The notes under the pieces: model-generated
The model's input: only the letters and a program-made list of their open reading frames with translations
The model's database searches: none
What the model was told of the DNA's origin: nothing
Shown: piece by piece, positions 12,113-24,100 of the stretch
Layout of the letters: every line of letters begins with the position of its first letter
How positions within the stretch are numbered: the first letter of the stretch is position 1
NCBI GenBank assembly: GCA_014898425.1
Contig: RCSZ01000016.1
Coordinates: forward strand, 1,240,001 to 1,304,000
Direction of reading: 5' to 3'
Length of the DNA stretch: 64,000 bases
DNA from: Botryotinia globosa
Lineage: Eukaryota > Ascomycota > Leotiomycetes > Helotiales > Sclerotiniaceae
Translations under genes and position numbers: made by a program

Positions 12113-12790
12113 CGTTCACATCCATTGAGTTAGAGAATTCCTTGTGGACTGGCGGAGTATTTGTATTCTTCTCGAGAATTTCGATGCTCAGATTGTAAGA
12201 TTGTAGTGCCGACCTATACCTGCTAAATATGTAGTGCAGATACCTACTCATGATGAATGACGATGAGTCATTGTACCACAAATCGATTTTTAGACATTCT
12301 TCCGAGAGAGTGTATCTAGCGGGCTACATCATTGGACCTAATGTAGAGATCTTCATATCCAGGGGCTATCCAATAACTTATTAGTAACGCTGGAAACTAT
12401 CACCAACGTAGCCCTAGCTTCCTACCGGAGCCTGTCAGAAGGAATCTTCCAAGGCCCCTTATCTATCTCAAACAAGCTATCGACATGCAGAATCATCGAA
12501 AGGAGAATAGGATGCAAAGAAGCGGAGTTTTCAAAGGTATTCTATATTTGATTTGTTATTATGCTGTTTGGTTTCGTCGGAAACGGCCATTTATCCCGGT
12601 TCGTGAGCCGGATAAATCTATTGAGCGCCGACTATCTCATCAATGCTAACGCAAGTTCAATGGTTCTTCTAAATTAAGCCATTCAAATGCCAGCACTATC
12701 CACGTCTGATCATTAACACAGGACGAGACAGGCCTAACTAGCCGTCATGAGCCTCTTTCGTAATATTGATTCTTCAGAACCCTCACTGTC

Positions 12791-13478
12791 TCATTTCTCT
12801 CCAGCTCCGCTCCCACCAATACCCAATTCCTTGACCTTATCGACTAGTCCTTCTCCCTCCGCAACTTCTACAACTTCCACTCCCTCTTCGCCCTCTCCGC
12901 TCTCGCCCTCATCCCCCGCAATTCCCTCCTCCAATCCTTCACCTCCCTCTTTCAAAACCCATTCCACAACTTCAGTCTTATCCGCCAATTCTGCTTCGTA
13001 GACTGCATCATGCCCTTTCTGATTCTGGATTGTTGGATCTGCTCCATTTTCTATTAAGACTTTGACTGCTTCTAAATGTCCATTCAGGGCTGCCCAATGT
13101 AAAGGTGTGTTTCCAGAGGCGTTTTGGGTGTTGAGTATTTTGAGCATTTGGGGGTTTTGAGGAGAGGGATTGGAGAGATGTTTTGCGAGGAGGGTGAGAA
13201 GTTCTGTTTGGGAGTTAGTTTGATATGAAGTCCAATCTCGGGAGGAGGCAGATTGTGACTGGATAAAGAGGGAAATTACCGTGGTGACCATTGGCGGCAG
13301 ACATATGTAACACGCCATTTCCACTCTCACTGTCTCTTGCACTCTCCAACAATTCAGTTACTGAACATCCCTCCCTTTTACATAATTCCTCTCTTAAAGT
13401 CTCGAACTCGTCTTTCTCCCCGACCCGAGCAAAATAAATCAAATCATCGATTTCGTCTTCTGAAAATTTGGGTGCCAT
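12791..13478 (-). CDS. YAR1: ankyrin-repeat protein, YAR1-like
   Basis: Two exons, 13478-13280 and 13203-12791, split by a 76-nt intron in phase 1; 203 residues. An acidic N-terminus (MAPKFSEDEIDDLIYFARVG) leads into ankyrin repeats: GNGVLHMSAANGHHE..., then SGNTPLHWAALNGHLEAVKV and a third partial unit, GADPTIQNQKGHDAVYEAEL. The tail is extremely Glu/Gly-rich. Length, two central ankyrin repeats and the acidic tail fit yeast Yar1, the chaperone that binds newly made ribosomal protein Rps3 and brings it to 40S assembly; that role is family knowledge. It shares a divergent upstream region with the MscL-type gene. Confidence 0.8.
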
Positions 13479-13977
13479 TTTTTTGTAAATATTTCTTAAT
13501 GGTATGATTGACTTTCGTGTCTATAACGAGTTCCGCTCAGTATTCGTGATGCTCCTTCCTTGAGAGTATATAAGTAAACTTTTGCAAAAGACAATGAGGG
13601 GTCAATCCAAGCGGCCGCATCAACATCGAAAAAATTAATTTTCGACATGTGGTCGGCCAAAGGATAATCCGATGAATCTGGGGGCGCTTATCGCGCCTTA
13701 TCATGATCCCTGCGCATAACTCCGATTATTACACGTGCCAGCCCCTGATACGCATCCCTGAAAGACATCTCACCGGTGTTAGATTCACTCATCCTTCCTT
13801 CCAAACCTCATTTGCATTGATTCATTTCCTTTTCTTTTCCTTCAACTTTTCTTTTTTTCGTTTATCCCTTCTATAACCACATCAGAATCTCCTTCTCTCT
13901 TCTCTTTCTTCGTTTTTTGTTGAAAATTTGGAAAAATCATTGAATTAGTAACCTAAGGTCAATAAAGAGTATCAACA
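13479..13977. promoter_or_regulatory. divergent promoter with CT-rich tract
   Basis: The 499-nt gap lies between the YAR1-like gene (minus) and the MscL-type gene (plus). From about 13795 to 13920 the plus strand is strongly CT-rich (CTTTTCTTTTCCTTCAAC and similar), a common feature next to transcription starts in filamentous fungi. No TATA box can be called with confidence. Confidence 0.4.
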
Positions 13978-15084
13978 ATGCCTCGACCACGTCTTAATGC
14001 CTTCGACTCAAGCGAACCACTTCTCCGAACTACCAATGCTGCCAACGCTGCACGTAGACACATTACGGGATTTTGGGAAGGATTTGTCGATTTTGCTTTC
14101 AATGATAATGTGCTTCATGTTGCTATTGGTTTGATGTACGTTTCTCTCCTTGGCCATTCCTGCATTCACGACCTCCATTCCTTACACGTGACACACTTTC
14201 TCAAACAATCGCTCACAAAAACAGAATTGCCCAATCCTTCACAGCTCTTATAACCTCACTTGTCTCTTCTGTTCTCCTCCCGCCACTCTCTCTCCTCCCT
14301 TTCCTAAACAAGAACCTTGAAGAGAAATTTGCGGTTCTGAGGCCCGGTCCTCATTATGATGGTATGCTTCATAACCACACTGAGATCGGTGATGGAATTG
14401 GAGAGGGAGTGGAAGGAAATGCAACGATGGCTGTAAATATGGGAATGGAATTTCTGTATGGAGCAGGCTATAATACCTTGAAGCAGGCGATAGATGACGG
14501 GGCTATTGTTTTAGCTTGGGGGTAGGTTTATGGTTTCTTTATATTCTCCTCTATTAGCGCCTTCTTGTCTCGTTTCATCATCATGTTCCTCCTATTTTTT
14601 CTATCCCCAGTATTATCTCTTTCCCTTCTTCCCCAGACTCGCAATGAAGTAACAAACTAACAACCTCTCAAGTTCCTTCCTGAATAAAGTGATAAACTTC
14701 ATAGGCGTTGGTCTCGCTCTCTACGGTATAGCAGGTCTCTACCAATATTTCAGTCAAGACAACGCTATTATCAAACACACCGTCCGTTGTAGATATTGTC
14801 GCAAGAAGATTTTCGAGAAGGTGTGTTATTTTTTCCCCATTTACGCTCCTTTACTTTCGCCCTCTTTTTCTCATAAATTCTTGTCCACTTATTTTATTTA
14901 TACCTTCTCACTTACTATTCCTCTTCTTTATCACTGTTTCAAATCAACCATCAAACAACTTCAACCCCCTAATGAATTTAAACCTGCTCACAATTGTAAA
15001 CCCCAGGCACAACGCTGCGTATTCTGCACCTCCTGGCAAGATGGCCGCGAAGATCTTCGTCCCGCTGCAGCTACTATCGGATAA
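13978..15084 (+). CDS. MscL-type mechanosensitive channel
   Basis: Four exons (13978-14135, 14225-14521, 14673-14820, 15007-15084) give 226 residues. It is a large-conductance mechanosensitive channel (MscL) family member of the fungal kind. The N-terminus holds GFWEGFVDFAFNDNVLHVAI followed by the first membrane helix (SFTALITSLVSSVLLPPLSL), which matches the bacterial MscL pattern of FKEFAxRGNVxDLAVGVIIG. A lumenal/periplasm-like loop of about 60 residues follows, with NHT as a possible N-glycosylation site. The second helix is FLNKVINFIGVGLALYGIAG, and the C-terminal tail has two CxxC pairs (CRYCRKK, CVFCTSW), a zinc-binding pattern absent from bacterial MscL. Likely a tension-gated channel in an internal or plasma membrane. 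Confidence 0.85.
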
Positions 15085-15961
15085 TTTATCTTCTTATGCT
15101 TCTCAGTTCTCCTCCCATTATCTTTTTGCTCCTATAACATACTCTCTCCTGCGCTCTAAAACTTCGGCGCACTCTCCATGTACCATGTACACAATTAACT
15201 ACACGACTGTACGACTACACGACTTTACGCCTACATTCATTAAAATCCCTAACGGAATCAATACATTACACCAACAATCAGAATGAGAATGAAAAGAAAA
15301 AAATCCGACACACAATACCAAGATAGAGGCAAAGCAAGGCTTTGTTGTAATCTTACATGTGTATACATGTACCTACTTACACAATTACTTACATACATAC
15401 ATCCAGCACACGATACACACTCAGTTCAGCGAGGAGTTCAGGAAGACAAATTGACCACAACCACAAACCACGGTGTTAAGCAAAGGTACTTTCTAGGAGC
15501 GAGGGCGTTCACGAATTTGAATTTAAGTTTCTTTCGTTTCTGGAGTTTGAAGTATGAAGTTTGGGGTTTAACTTTAAATTTGGCTTTGAGATTGATTCGG
15601 TTTGGGTAGATTTTACTTGGTTAACCGATGTTCGTTCGTTTATTTGCTTGTCCAAACTTCATAGCGAGGAGTTTTATTTCGTTTCTGTGGGATCCTTGAT
15701 TTGAAAATTGTACTTCTGAGATTGGGTGGAAGAAGAAGAGGAGATAGATAGGTCAAGAATGACAATGTAAATGTTTAGATTTTAGTTTCAAGTTCATGAC
15801 AGTAATCTTACTAGGGTGGTTTTATTACTCAGGAGAACTTAGCGATCTTAAGATCGTGCAAGTGGATATCAATTCAATTCGATTCATCAATTCCTATCCT
15901 CATCTTGATCCTAAATCCTCCCTGTAAATCACCACTCTTCTTCATCGGCGCTCAATGACAA
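15085..15961. other. intergenic between convergent genes
   Basis: The MscL-type gene and glucosidase II converge here. Sequence contains TTAC/ATAC microsatellite-like runs near 15365-15410 and no credible ORF; it presumably holds both 3' UTRs. Confidence 0.45.
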
Positions 15962-18912
15962 CTACAATTCCGTCTTCCCACCCTCCACAAACTCCACCTC
16001 CCAATCCTCTCCAATAGCTACCTGTGGCGCTCTAACCGACGCCCAAGCAGCTTTACTTCCTTCCCCAACATGGTACGTGATCTCAGCCGTTGTGCTGCCC
16101 ACCTTTACACTCTTCAATCCACTCCATTCCTTTGGCGCACCAACAACAATAATCTTCTCCACGCCTACTTTCTTCATACTCTTCAGATATTTATCGGTCA
16201 ACTTGCCCTTTGTTCCGATATCCTTACTGCTCAATACCCCATTCTCAAAGGAGAACGAACGATGAATATAGGCCCCAGATTGATAATCAAATGTCTCACC
16301 ATCATCCACATATAATTCTCCGGTTGCCTTTCCTTCTTTATTGAGGACGAGAACAAGAGTATATGGATCCCATCTCATAAGGCCCGAACTTCTGCGGGGA
16401 CGATCTTTGCGAGGGATGATATGACCACCTTGCATAAGTAGAGGAATTTTCTCGAGAGGAGCTGCAATTGTAGTTTTCCCCGCGCCGGTATAGATGGTAT
16501 AGTCGAAGTAATCGTAGTAAACTTCACTGTCAGGGATATAGATATCGACGGTATCGGCACCTTCTGTGACGACTGGCTTAGCCAGTAAACCGGTACTACC
16601 GACGAAAAATTGATCATCGATTGCGAATCCGGATTCATCTTCTGGATATTCGAAGTAGTGTGGTCTGATGATGGGTGTTCCGTCTGTACTAGCTTCATGG
16701 AATGCGGTGTACCAGGCCGGTAGAAGAGAATAACGGAGACGGAGAGCTTGGGTTATAATATCCGTGTATGGATCACCGATGAGATATGGTTCACGTCTTC
16801 TAGTATCGATATGTGCATGTCCACGGAAGAAGGGGTAGAAAGCACCAGCTTGATACCAACGAGTAAGAAGATCCTTTTCAGGGTTACCGAAAAATCCACC
16901 AACATCTGCACCAGCAAATGGGAAACCTGCAATACCATTGTTAAGAATCATAGGGAACGCAGCTGCGAGATGATCCCAGCTAGCTTGGTTATCACCAGTC
17001 CACATAGCTCCCATACGTTGACTTCCGGCGTAGAAAGAACGAGTGAGAATGAACGGACGGCGAAGTTCACCCTTCTTGCGCTCGACCATTGCTTCATAAG
17101 TTGCGTTGACGAAGGTCAAACCGTTGACATTATGAACATCACGGTGCTCCCAGTTTCCGAAATGCAAATTATCTTTGGGCATTGTTGTTTCAGGTCCATT
17201 GAAAACCGATGGCTCATTCATATCATTCCAAAGGAAGAGATTAGGTGTATCAAAAGCAGCCGTCTTGAAGAGAGTTTTCCACCATTCGATTGCTGCAGGA
17301 TTGAATGCGTCAACCCAGTAGGAAGATCCTGGCCAACACCAACCTTCATAGATACTGCCCTCCTTATTGTGAACAGCCAAATCGTTACTCTTTAATTCAT
17401 CAACAACCTTATAATTTGCTGCATTTTTGATGTGAGGGTCGATGATTGCAACAAGCTTTCGATCGGATTTATCCAAGTGCGACAACATGTCGACGTGGTT
17501 TCCGAAAGTGTGAGGATCCCAAGTGAAATACTTCTTTTCCTCAGTATACTCGATGTCAAGCCAGATGACATCATATGGGATTTGGAATTTATCGAACTTT
17601 CTGTCAACATCCTTCACATCCTCATCTGTAACATAGTTCCATCGACATTGGTGGTAAGCAATGGCAAATTCTTGAGGAAGCTGTGTGAAGCCTGTAAGCT
17701 CCCCATATGCTTTTGTAACATCCTTTGGTGTTGGTCCAAGGAAGACAAATACATCGATTAAACCACTCTCCGAGAACCAATGAGTTTTTGTATCAGTTTT
17801 TCCACTTAAAGGATTGATGGATGCTTTCTCCTTGATAATATCAATCCAAGTCTCGGCTGCGTTCAGCCAAAAGACACCAACAGTTGACGCTGAACGATGT
17901 GCTTGCATGAAAGGAATGGCTCCGTATAGAGTCATTTCACTATCCATGATATACTCGAAGACATCAGCGTTGTATAAACGATAAGGATCTTTATAATTGC
18001 CCTCTCCACCTCGGGTTTGCTTCAATGACAAAGGACCAGCATGTTCTGGGATACCAAAGACATGTTCATATCCGGGAAAGGTAATATCAAGAGAAACACT
18101 CTCAGGACCCTTAGGTTTTGAGTCGGTATTTCCACCGAAAGATTCATCCCACCAGGTCGACTCATCTTCGCCGGTTTGAACTTCGGCTGATTCTTCTTCG
18201 CCTTCTTTCTTTTCTGGCTTCTCAATCTTCGGTCTCCAATGTTCCATGTTCATCAATCCCCGTTCATTAAACTTAATTTGTATCTCGTCATCCCTCTTGA
18301 AATCGATTGCAAATGGAGCATGTGTAACTTCCGCCTTGAACTTGCCATCTGGGCCGAATGTAATGTGCGAAACTCCGGGGTACTTCTTATACTCTGCATC
18401 CTTACTCAAAGTTAACCCTCCCACAATTGCCCAATTTGCAGCCTCATTATAACGTTCCTTTCTAGCTTTACTACCATGTCTTAATTCAATCTCGCCTGTT
18501 TGACGTTTTTCTTCATCAATCGTAACTCTCGCAGATCCCGATTCGAGGAAAGAGATGGTAATGGGTAACCTGACCGAATCTCCTCCACTCAATTTCTTGA
18601 GGATGGTCCCCTGTAGCTGACCATCCTTCCATGTCAATGTCTCTGAAGCCAGTCGATAAGGAGCTTGTAAGCTCCAATTATCTCCCACTGCTGTTGCTTG
18701 ATCCGCATATGCTCGATTTCGTTTGCAGAATCCAGATTGATCGCATGTTTTGAAATTCTCATGCTTGACAGATACTATTTGGATTGTTAGTGAATTTTAC
18801 ACATGAAGCTGTTGTTGGGATCCTCACTAGCTGGTGTAATCAAGCTGCCAAATGTTGATAACAAAACTAAATATCCTGTCCATTGTGAGGACAGATTTAA
18901 TGGTGACTTCAT
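15962..18912 (-). CDS. ROT2: glucosidase II alpha subunit (GH31)
   Basis: Exon 1 18912-18828, intron of 53 nt (18827-18775), exon 2 18774-15962; 965 residues. The first 28 residues are a signal peptide (hydrophobic core GYLVLLSTFGSLITPA), followed by the family N-terminus SVKHENFKTCDQSGFCKRNR. The GH31 barrel carries WLDIEYTEEKKYFTWDP, the nucleophile motif FLWNDMNEPSVF (Asp546) and the acid/base motif GADVGGFFGNP (Asp652). This ER enzyme trims the two inner alpha-1,3-glucoses of N-glycans with a separate beta subunit, as part of the calnexin quality-control cycle. The start was chosen to include the signal peptide, because the long single ORF begins inside the protein. It is divergent from the NDK gene. 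Confidence 0.95.
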
Positions 18913-19330
18913 GATTGAAAATACATGCAATATTTAGCAATTGTACTGAATTCAGATGAAATCAAGTTGCTAAATAGCTAAATATTTGAACAAATGGCTT
19001 GTACAACAGAACCATAAAGAATTGAAGTCTTGGGATGGGGGAGGGTTGAGGTTTCCAAGCTGTCCTATTCTACTTCACCAATGACGATCAAAGCTCAGCT
19101 CCCCGGTCATACCTTTCCAAGGTTAGCATAACATGTGCATAAAGTTTTATTGGTGATACAATTGCCCACGAGCCATGATCGGCATTTATGCGAATTTCAT
19201 AACATTATCCTTTTGGTGCCTCAAATCTATGGCTGCACTGCAAAGAAAGGGTACCCTTCCGCCCCTCCTGCCAAACCCCACCAAGAGAACCCCACTAAAC
19301 AACACACCTCAACCTAAAAGAATTTAAAAT
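18913..19330. other. divergent intergenic region
   Basis: It separates glucosidase II (minus) and NDK (plus), so it should hold both promoters. AT-rich near the glucosidase start and C-rich around 19255-19310. No ORF. Confidence 0.4.
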
Positions 19331-20311
19331 ATGAGTGAAGCCCCCCAATCGATTTTAAAGCACGTCAATCCTAAAACTCAAGCACTCTTAAGAGCATCAG
19401 CAAAACACAGAGAAGAATCTGCCAGATCAAACGACGACACCATGTCTACCGAACAAACGTAAGCTCTTTCTTCTATCTTTCTATTCTTATGAGAGAGATG
19501 CTCTCTTTACTCTTGGAAGAGAGTTACCCCACGGCAACAAAGTATCAGCGGTGTATACTAACGTTTTTGTGTTGAATAGCTTCATTGCCATCAAGCCAGA
19601 TGGTGTCCAAGTATGCAAATGCCATTATACATAGAGAGAAGAGGGTGAAACAATACTGATTGATATTGAATTCAGCGTGGACTCGTTGGCCCAATCATCA
19701 GCCGATTTGAGGCTCGTGGGTAGGTTTAAATTTTGCAGAGAATCTTGAGCTTTTTTGACACAAGAAACAGTTACAAGCTTGCTGCCATCAAGCTCACCAC
19801 CCCAGGAAAGGACCACCTCGAGAAGCACTGTAAGTACATGACGAAACAGACGTTATAGGACTACTGACACTAACACCGTTCCTAGACGCTGATCTCTCCG
19901 ACAAGCCATTCTTCGCTGGTCTCGTCAACTGTACGTATCTGCCATTCTAAACACACCTACACAACACAAACGTATCTAACAATACCTAGACATGAACTCT
20001 GGCCCAATCTGCGCCATGGTCTGGGAAGGACGTGATGCCGTCAAGACCGGCCGTAGTAAGTAACCCCTTTCCCTCATTTATCCCACCAACTCCTATCTAA
20101 CTCTTTCTCTTCAGCCCTCCTCGGTGCCACCAACCCATTGGCCTCTGCCCCAGGTACCATCCGTGGTGACTACGCCATCGATGTCGGACGCAACGTCTGC
20201 CACGGTTCCGACTCTGTCGAGAACGCCAAGAAGGAGATCGCTCTCTGGTTCAAGGAGGGTGAGGTTCTCTCATGGAAATCCGCTCAACACGACTGGGTCT
20301 ACGAGAAGTAG
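19331..20311 (+). CDS. NDK1: nucleoside diphosphate kinase
   Basis: Seven exons (19331-19458, 19580-19610, 19676-19719, 19771-19829, 19886-19930, 19990-20055, 20115-20311) join cleanly. The product transfers gamma-phosphate from ATP to NDPs through a phospho-His. Seen: [13 protein letters not shown], the Kpn-loop-like stretch, [17 protein letters not shown] and the active-site [16 protein letters not shown]. From the inner ATG at 19442 (MSTEQT) it is 152 residues, the standard cytosolic length. From the ATG at 19331 it gains 37 in-frame residues ([20 protein letters not shown]..., basic and Ala/Ser-containing), which could be a targeting extension or 5' UTR; the inner start is more likely for the enzyme. 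High exon density is normal for this gene in filamentous fungi. Confidence 0.95.
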
Positions 20312-20611
20312 ATTAGATTTAATGTTCTGTCATTTACTCTAACAAACAATTAGCTCCAAATATCATATCTGAAGATTGTTTCTTATGATGGTGGGTAGAC
20401 ATATACATGAATAAAAAGTCAATCAACCTCAAGCTACCTATGTATGTGTATGTGAGATTGGGTTTCGTAATCATCTGTGCCATCCTTCTCGTTCCACGTC
20501 GAAGTCGTATCTTAATTTCCCGGCCAGCTTCTATCATCTGAATGCACCCGAACACATATATACATTTCCCTTCTAACCATACTTGACCATTCCCACGATC
20601 TATAGTACATA

Positions 20612-21349
20612 TCATGTCCGCCCTCCCCTTGCTAGCCTCCCAATCCTCCCCATAACACCTGCAAACCAAGGCGCACCCCAAACAGAAACCACTATTCTTA
20701 CGGGTAACAAAGCCTTTGTAATCACATATGCCGTCGCAACTTCTAGTACTATCCTCTTCCCACTCGTATTACTATCTCCTCCCATTTTCCTAATCATTCC
20801 TTCACCCCGCTCCACATTCTCTCCCTCGTTCCTCTCATCAACCCCATCCAGCCTAGACCCCGCAGTATAACCAAACCATCCTCTCCTGCCAAACCACCTC
20901 TCGAACATCCCTTTCGCTTTGTCAACTCTCTCCTCGGGTATCAAATCAGAAGGCAACCATCCCGAATAATGAAACCCGCTCGCGAGAAGCAGAATAGGTA
21001 CTATAGCAGTAATCTCATGGAGAATCAAGAAAGAAATGATATATGTCTTTGGCGCATTGAGCAATGGAGCTGTATACGGATGTAGAAATTTAGGCAATCG
21101 GGATTGCAGTGTTTGCATACGATTCTGCAAACGGGAACGGGAAGATGAGAAGGAAGTCGCGGATATGGGAGTGGGTGGCTTGGGGGTCGAAGTGAGAGGA
21201 TGCGCGGAGGAGAAGAATCGTTGGGGAATTCGGATTTGCTTGGATTTGGAGGGGGCGTGGCGGGGAAGAGGGGAGGAGGTGAAGAAATTTTTGCGGGTGA
21301 AAGGCAGGGCGCTTCTCCGGAGACGGCAGATCTGAGGGGTAGACATCAC
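20612..21349 (-). CDS. DUF1279/FAM210-like mitochondrial protein
   Basis: Single exon, 245 residues (or 244 from the second Met). The N-terminus is basic and Ser/Arg-rich without acids (ICRLRRSALPFTRKNFFTSS), a typical mitochondrial presequence. After a proline-rich spacer come a membrane segment (SFLILHEITAIVPILLLASG), GLPSDLIPEE-type helix and KGMFERWFGRRGW, and the C-terminal motif EVATAYVITKALLPVRIVVS with WGAPWF. This pattern is the DUF1279 domain of FAM210A/B and of yeast mitochondrial Mrx11, which associate with mitochondrial gene expression; exact function is unclear. Convergent with NDK; 300 nt lie between the two stop codons. Confidence 0.8.
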   Translation of the reverse strand: MMSTPQICRLRRSALPFTRKNFFTSSPLPRHAPSKSKQIRIPQRFFSSAHPLTSTPKPPTPISATSFSSSRSRLQNRMQTLQSRLPKFLHPYTAPLLNAPKTYIISFLILHEITAIVPILLLASGFHYSGWLPSDLIPEERVDKAKGMFERWFGRRGWFGYTAGSRLDGVDERNEGENVERGEGMIRKMGGDSNTSGKRIVLEVATAYVITKALLPVRIVVSVWGAPWFAGVMGRIGRLARGGRT

Positions 21350-22848
21350 ATTGTTTGAATTGGGTTATGTTGAGGTGAATGAAACAGAAGCTGTACTTGT
21401 TCGAGCTTGGAGATTCGATGTTCATTAATAAGCTGTCCAGGCTAGCTTTAGAGCTTGGATTTAAGGTTATTCTTAGCGTGATTTTTCTGGGGCCGTGCGT
21501 ACTGATGTCACGGTTGATTGATAGACGAGTCCTGGTTTGCTCGTGTATTCAATGATTGTTATTTTATGTCGTCCATATAAGAACCTCGAGGGTGAGTACT
21601 TGTTTTATCACGAAGTGACCATGTTCAAATTCGAAAACATTACCGTCCCAGCTTAGTGGAAAGTTAGGATTGTCTATTAGCGAGGTTATCTTGGACGAGA
21701 AGAGAATGCAGGTCTCGGAGCCAGAGTATGGTATTACAAGGCTGTCAGGACTCAGTATGATTGTTTGCTGTTGAAAGTTTTCAGCCTGCTAGTTTCAATA
21801 CTGGCAATCTTTAATGTATTATTTTTTTCCCGCATCTTCATATTTCGAATGTTTACTATTCTAATATACCATAGCCCTGTCTTCTTGATCAATGATATGG
21901 TTCGTTTTGCGATGTTTATATTGAGTGACGACAGATACTACGACTCACTTGACTTGCGATTTCGAAACTGCCATTACTCTTCACTTGAGAAGAACTGGAC
22001 TCTTGATATGCCTAAATCGGATATTTCTTTGGTTTCGTTTCAGTACGATGAGACTAAATTGATAGTGTTAAGTCCATCTCTCAGTTATGGAGATTGATAG
22101 CCAGCTCGCTTGTTGTCATCAAGAGATGGAGATGGAATCAATCTTCATATGGAGATGTAAAGCTTTGAAACTTTGGATGGCTAAGTTTCCGCATGGTATC
22201 TCGAAAAGCCCAAACAGTTTTGTGTGTTGGATAATATCCATAAGTTTCTAGCCATGTGACATCAACCAATAGCTTCCGCAGGCGTGTATAGTGTTGGAAA
22301 GGATATTGATTAACATCTGCGAATTAGACATTTTTCGTTCTTGTTTTTAGCTTGAAATGATATATGTTCCTTGAAATTGCATTCATTGCTGATGAAGCTC
22401 TTTCTCTGCTCCTGGATTTTATGAGTTCATCTCGGTTGTTTCTATCTTTTCAAATCAATTTGTGCATGCAAGAACTTGGCTCGGAAATACTAGCACCAAC
22501 TATTAATTTCAAATGCGATAGTTTTACTAGCATGCTGTTGCCCATATATATATCTGCGATTCATCTTCACTTCCTTCAAGCTTGGCCTATGAGTAGGCTA
22601 TCAAAGTATGACATACATTGTGGTTCCAACAATCTTAGCTTCATCAACTAGGTAATTTCAATTGTTAGCTTCCCATCCTTTTTTTCAACTCTCAATACTT
22701 GTGCAGTTGCACATCTCATGATTTCCGCCCTCTCAAATTCGACGGTTGATTTCTGTATCTCTGGTATGAAAAGTCGCATTGTTGTAGAAAAAGAAATTTG
22801 ACAGTGTAGATAATTCGCTATGCCCCAATCGCTTTGTAATAATTCTAA

Positions 22849-23345
22849 TTACATTTGATCAATAATCTCGCTGGAGGCTATCCGATCCCGGATCAATGCA
22901 AAATATACCAAATGAACAAAATACCGGTTGAAACAGAAAATGCCAGCAACAATTGCACCAAATGTTCCATGAAGTTGGCTTGAACTGCGATCTATGATAG
23001 TATCTTTGAGTTAGTACGATTTGTATCAAAATCCAGGCAAGATAGGAGAGATAAATCACTCATATCCCTTTCTTGGGGCTGATGAGAGAATTCTGTAACT
23101 CACAGATACTACGCAAAGAGTATCGTCCATCAGAGGAACAACAGGTGTTGAATAGGGGACAGAGACTGGATTTGAGGCAGTTGGAGCTGCTGTGCTTGTA
23201 TGCCCAGGAATGGGGCTCGATTCATTCTGGCGAAGTTTTGTTTGAACCACTATATGATGATATTAGTTTCTGGTCGTTTGTGGAAGTTTTCTTAGAGACT
23301 CACTTGTGATGATGAGAATGGGACGAAAGTATCAGAGAAGAGGCT
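22849..23345 (-). CDS. possible small membrane protein (weak)
   Basis: Two protein-like segments lie in order: one with HTSTAAPTASNPVSVPYSTP followed by VVPLMDDTLC (about 23250-23110), and one with LHGTFGAIVAGIFCFNRYF and a charged end DRIASSEIIDQM (stop at 22849). An intron running from a GTGAGT or GTATCT donor near 23103 to an AG near 22990 would link them, and another GTGAGT..ATAG interval (about 23306-23251) lies upstream. The pattern, a Ser/Thr/Pro-rich stalk and then a membrane segment, suggests a small surface or secreted-anchored protein, but I could not place a start codon or fix phases. Confidence 0.3.
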
Positions 23346-24019
23346 GGAGATGATAGTCTTGTTCTTAAATATTGATACTAAATTTGGCAAGGGAAAGTTA
23401 GTGAAATGGTTTGTGAAGATAATAGTACGAACATGTACATACCTATCGAGATATAGAGTATCTCTGTGATTGATTCAGTGACTAGAAATGAGATTGATAA
23501 GTGTAAACATGTAAGGCTGTTCGTGAAAAGCGTAAAGAGTCGATGTTATTGATACATTGAGGATCATGTGTTTACGAGATCGGATGTTTGAAAACAGGAC
23601 ACTTGATAAGTCGAAGAAGGAACCTTTCTCGTATCAAAATTACTTTACCCCAATAGTAGGAGCAATGTTGAAATGTATCCTTGAAACATGTGAATTTGTG
23701 TTTCCCCTTCTCAGAAGAAGTAACGTTCGAGTAAGTTATAGAAACGTTAAATCTTATATCATGTTTCATTATTATACGGTATCTCGCTCCTTACATTAAA
23801 ATCCTCCACCTTTCATAAAATTGCTCAATTCATACTTCAGCAAGACTAAAACCTATCATTCTTCCCGACGATAACCTATTATGATCTACACATCACATAC
23901 TTCCATCTAACAATCTCTACTCCTTAGACTTCAAACTTCATCCGAGAGTCATACATTCACAGCGCTCGGATGACAACCATCAGGCCGTTGGAAGTTTTGT
24001 TGCATATCTGAATTCTTAT

Positions 24020-24100
24020 ATATGCTAGCGTTCTGCTAGCTCGCTACTAGCTCAGAACAAAACTGCTAGCTTGTATACACTAGCTCGTCGCTAGCTCCAT
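24020..24100. repeat. CTAGC-rich cluster
   Basis: Six or so CTAGC/GCTAG words occur within 80 bases (TGCTAGCGTTCTGCTAGCTC, ACTAGCTCGTCGCTAGCTCC). These are too short for a transposon terminus; possibly low-complexity or protein-binding clusters. Confidence 0.4.

Larger units (their letters stand above)
10853..12790. other. intergenic with diverged repeats and a doubtful small gene
   Basis: A 158-codon ORF at 11096-11572 has no recognisable motif and is probably not a gene. Diverged direct repeats occupy about 11505-11850, and a weak small minus-strand gene candidate lies at 11900-12112; both are listed separately. Confidence 0.4.

Noticed and set aside
16070..18452. Several plus-strand and alternative-frame ORFs inside glucosidase II
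   Set aside because: Antisense or off-frame shadows of the GH31 coding sequence.
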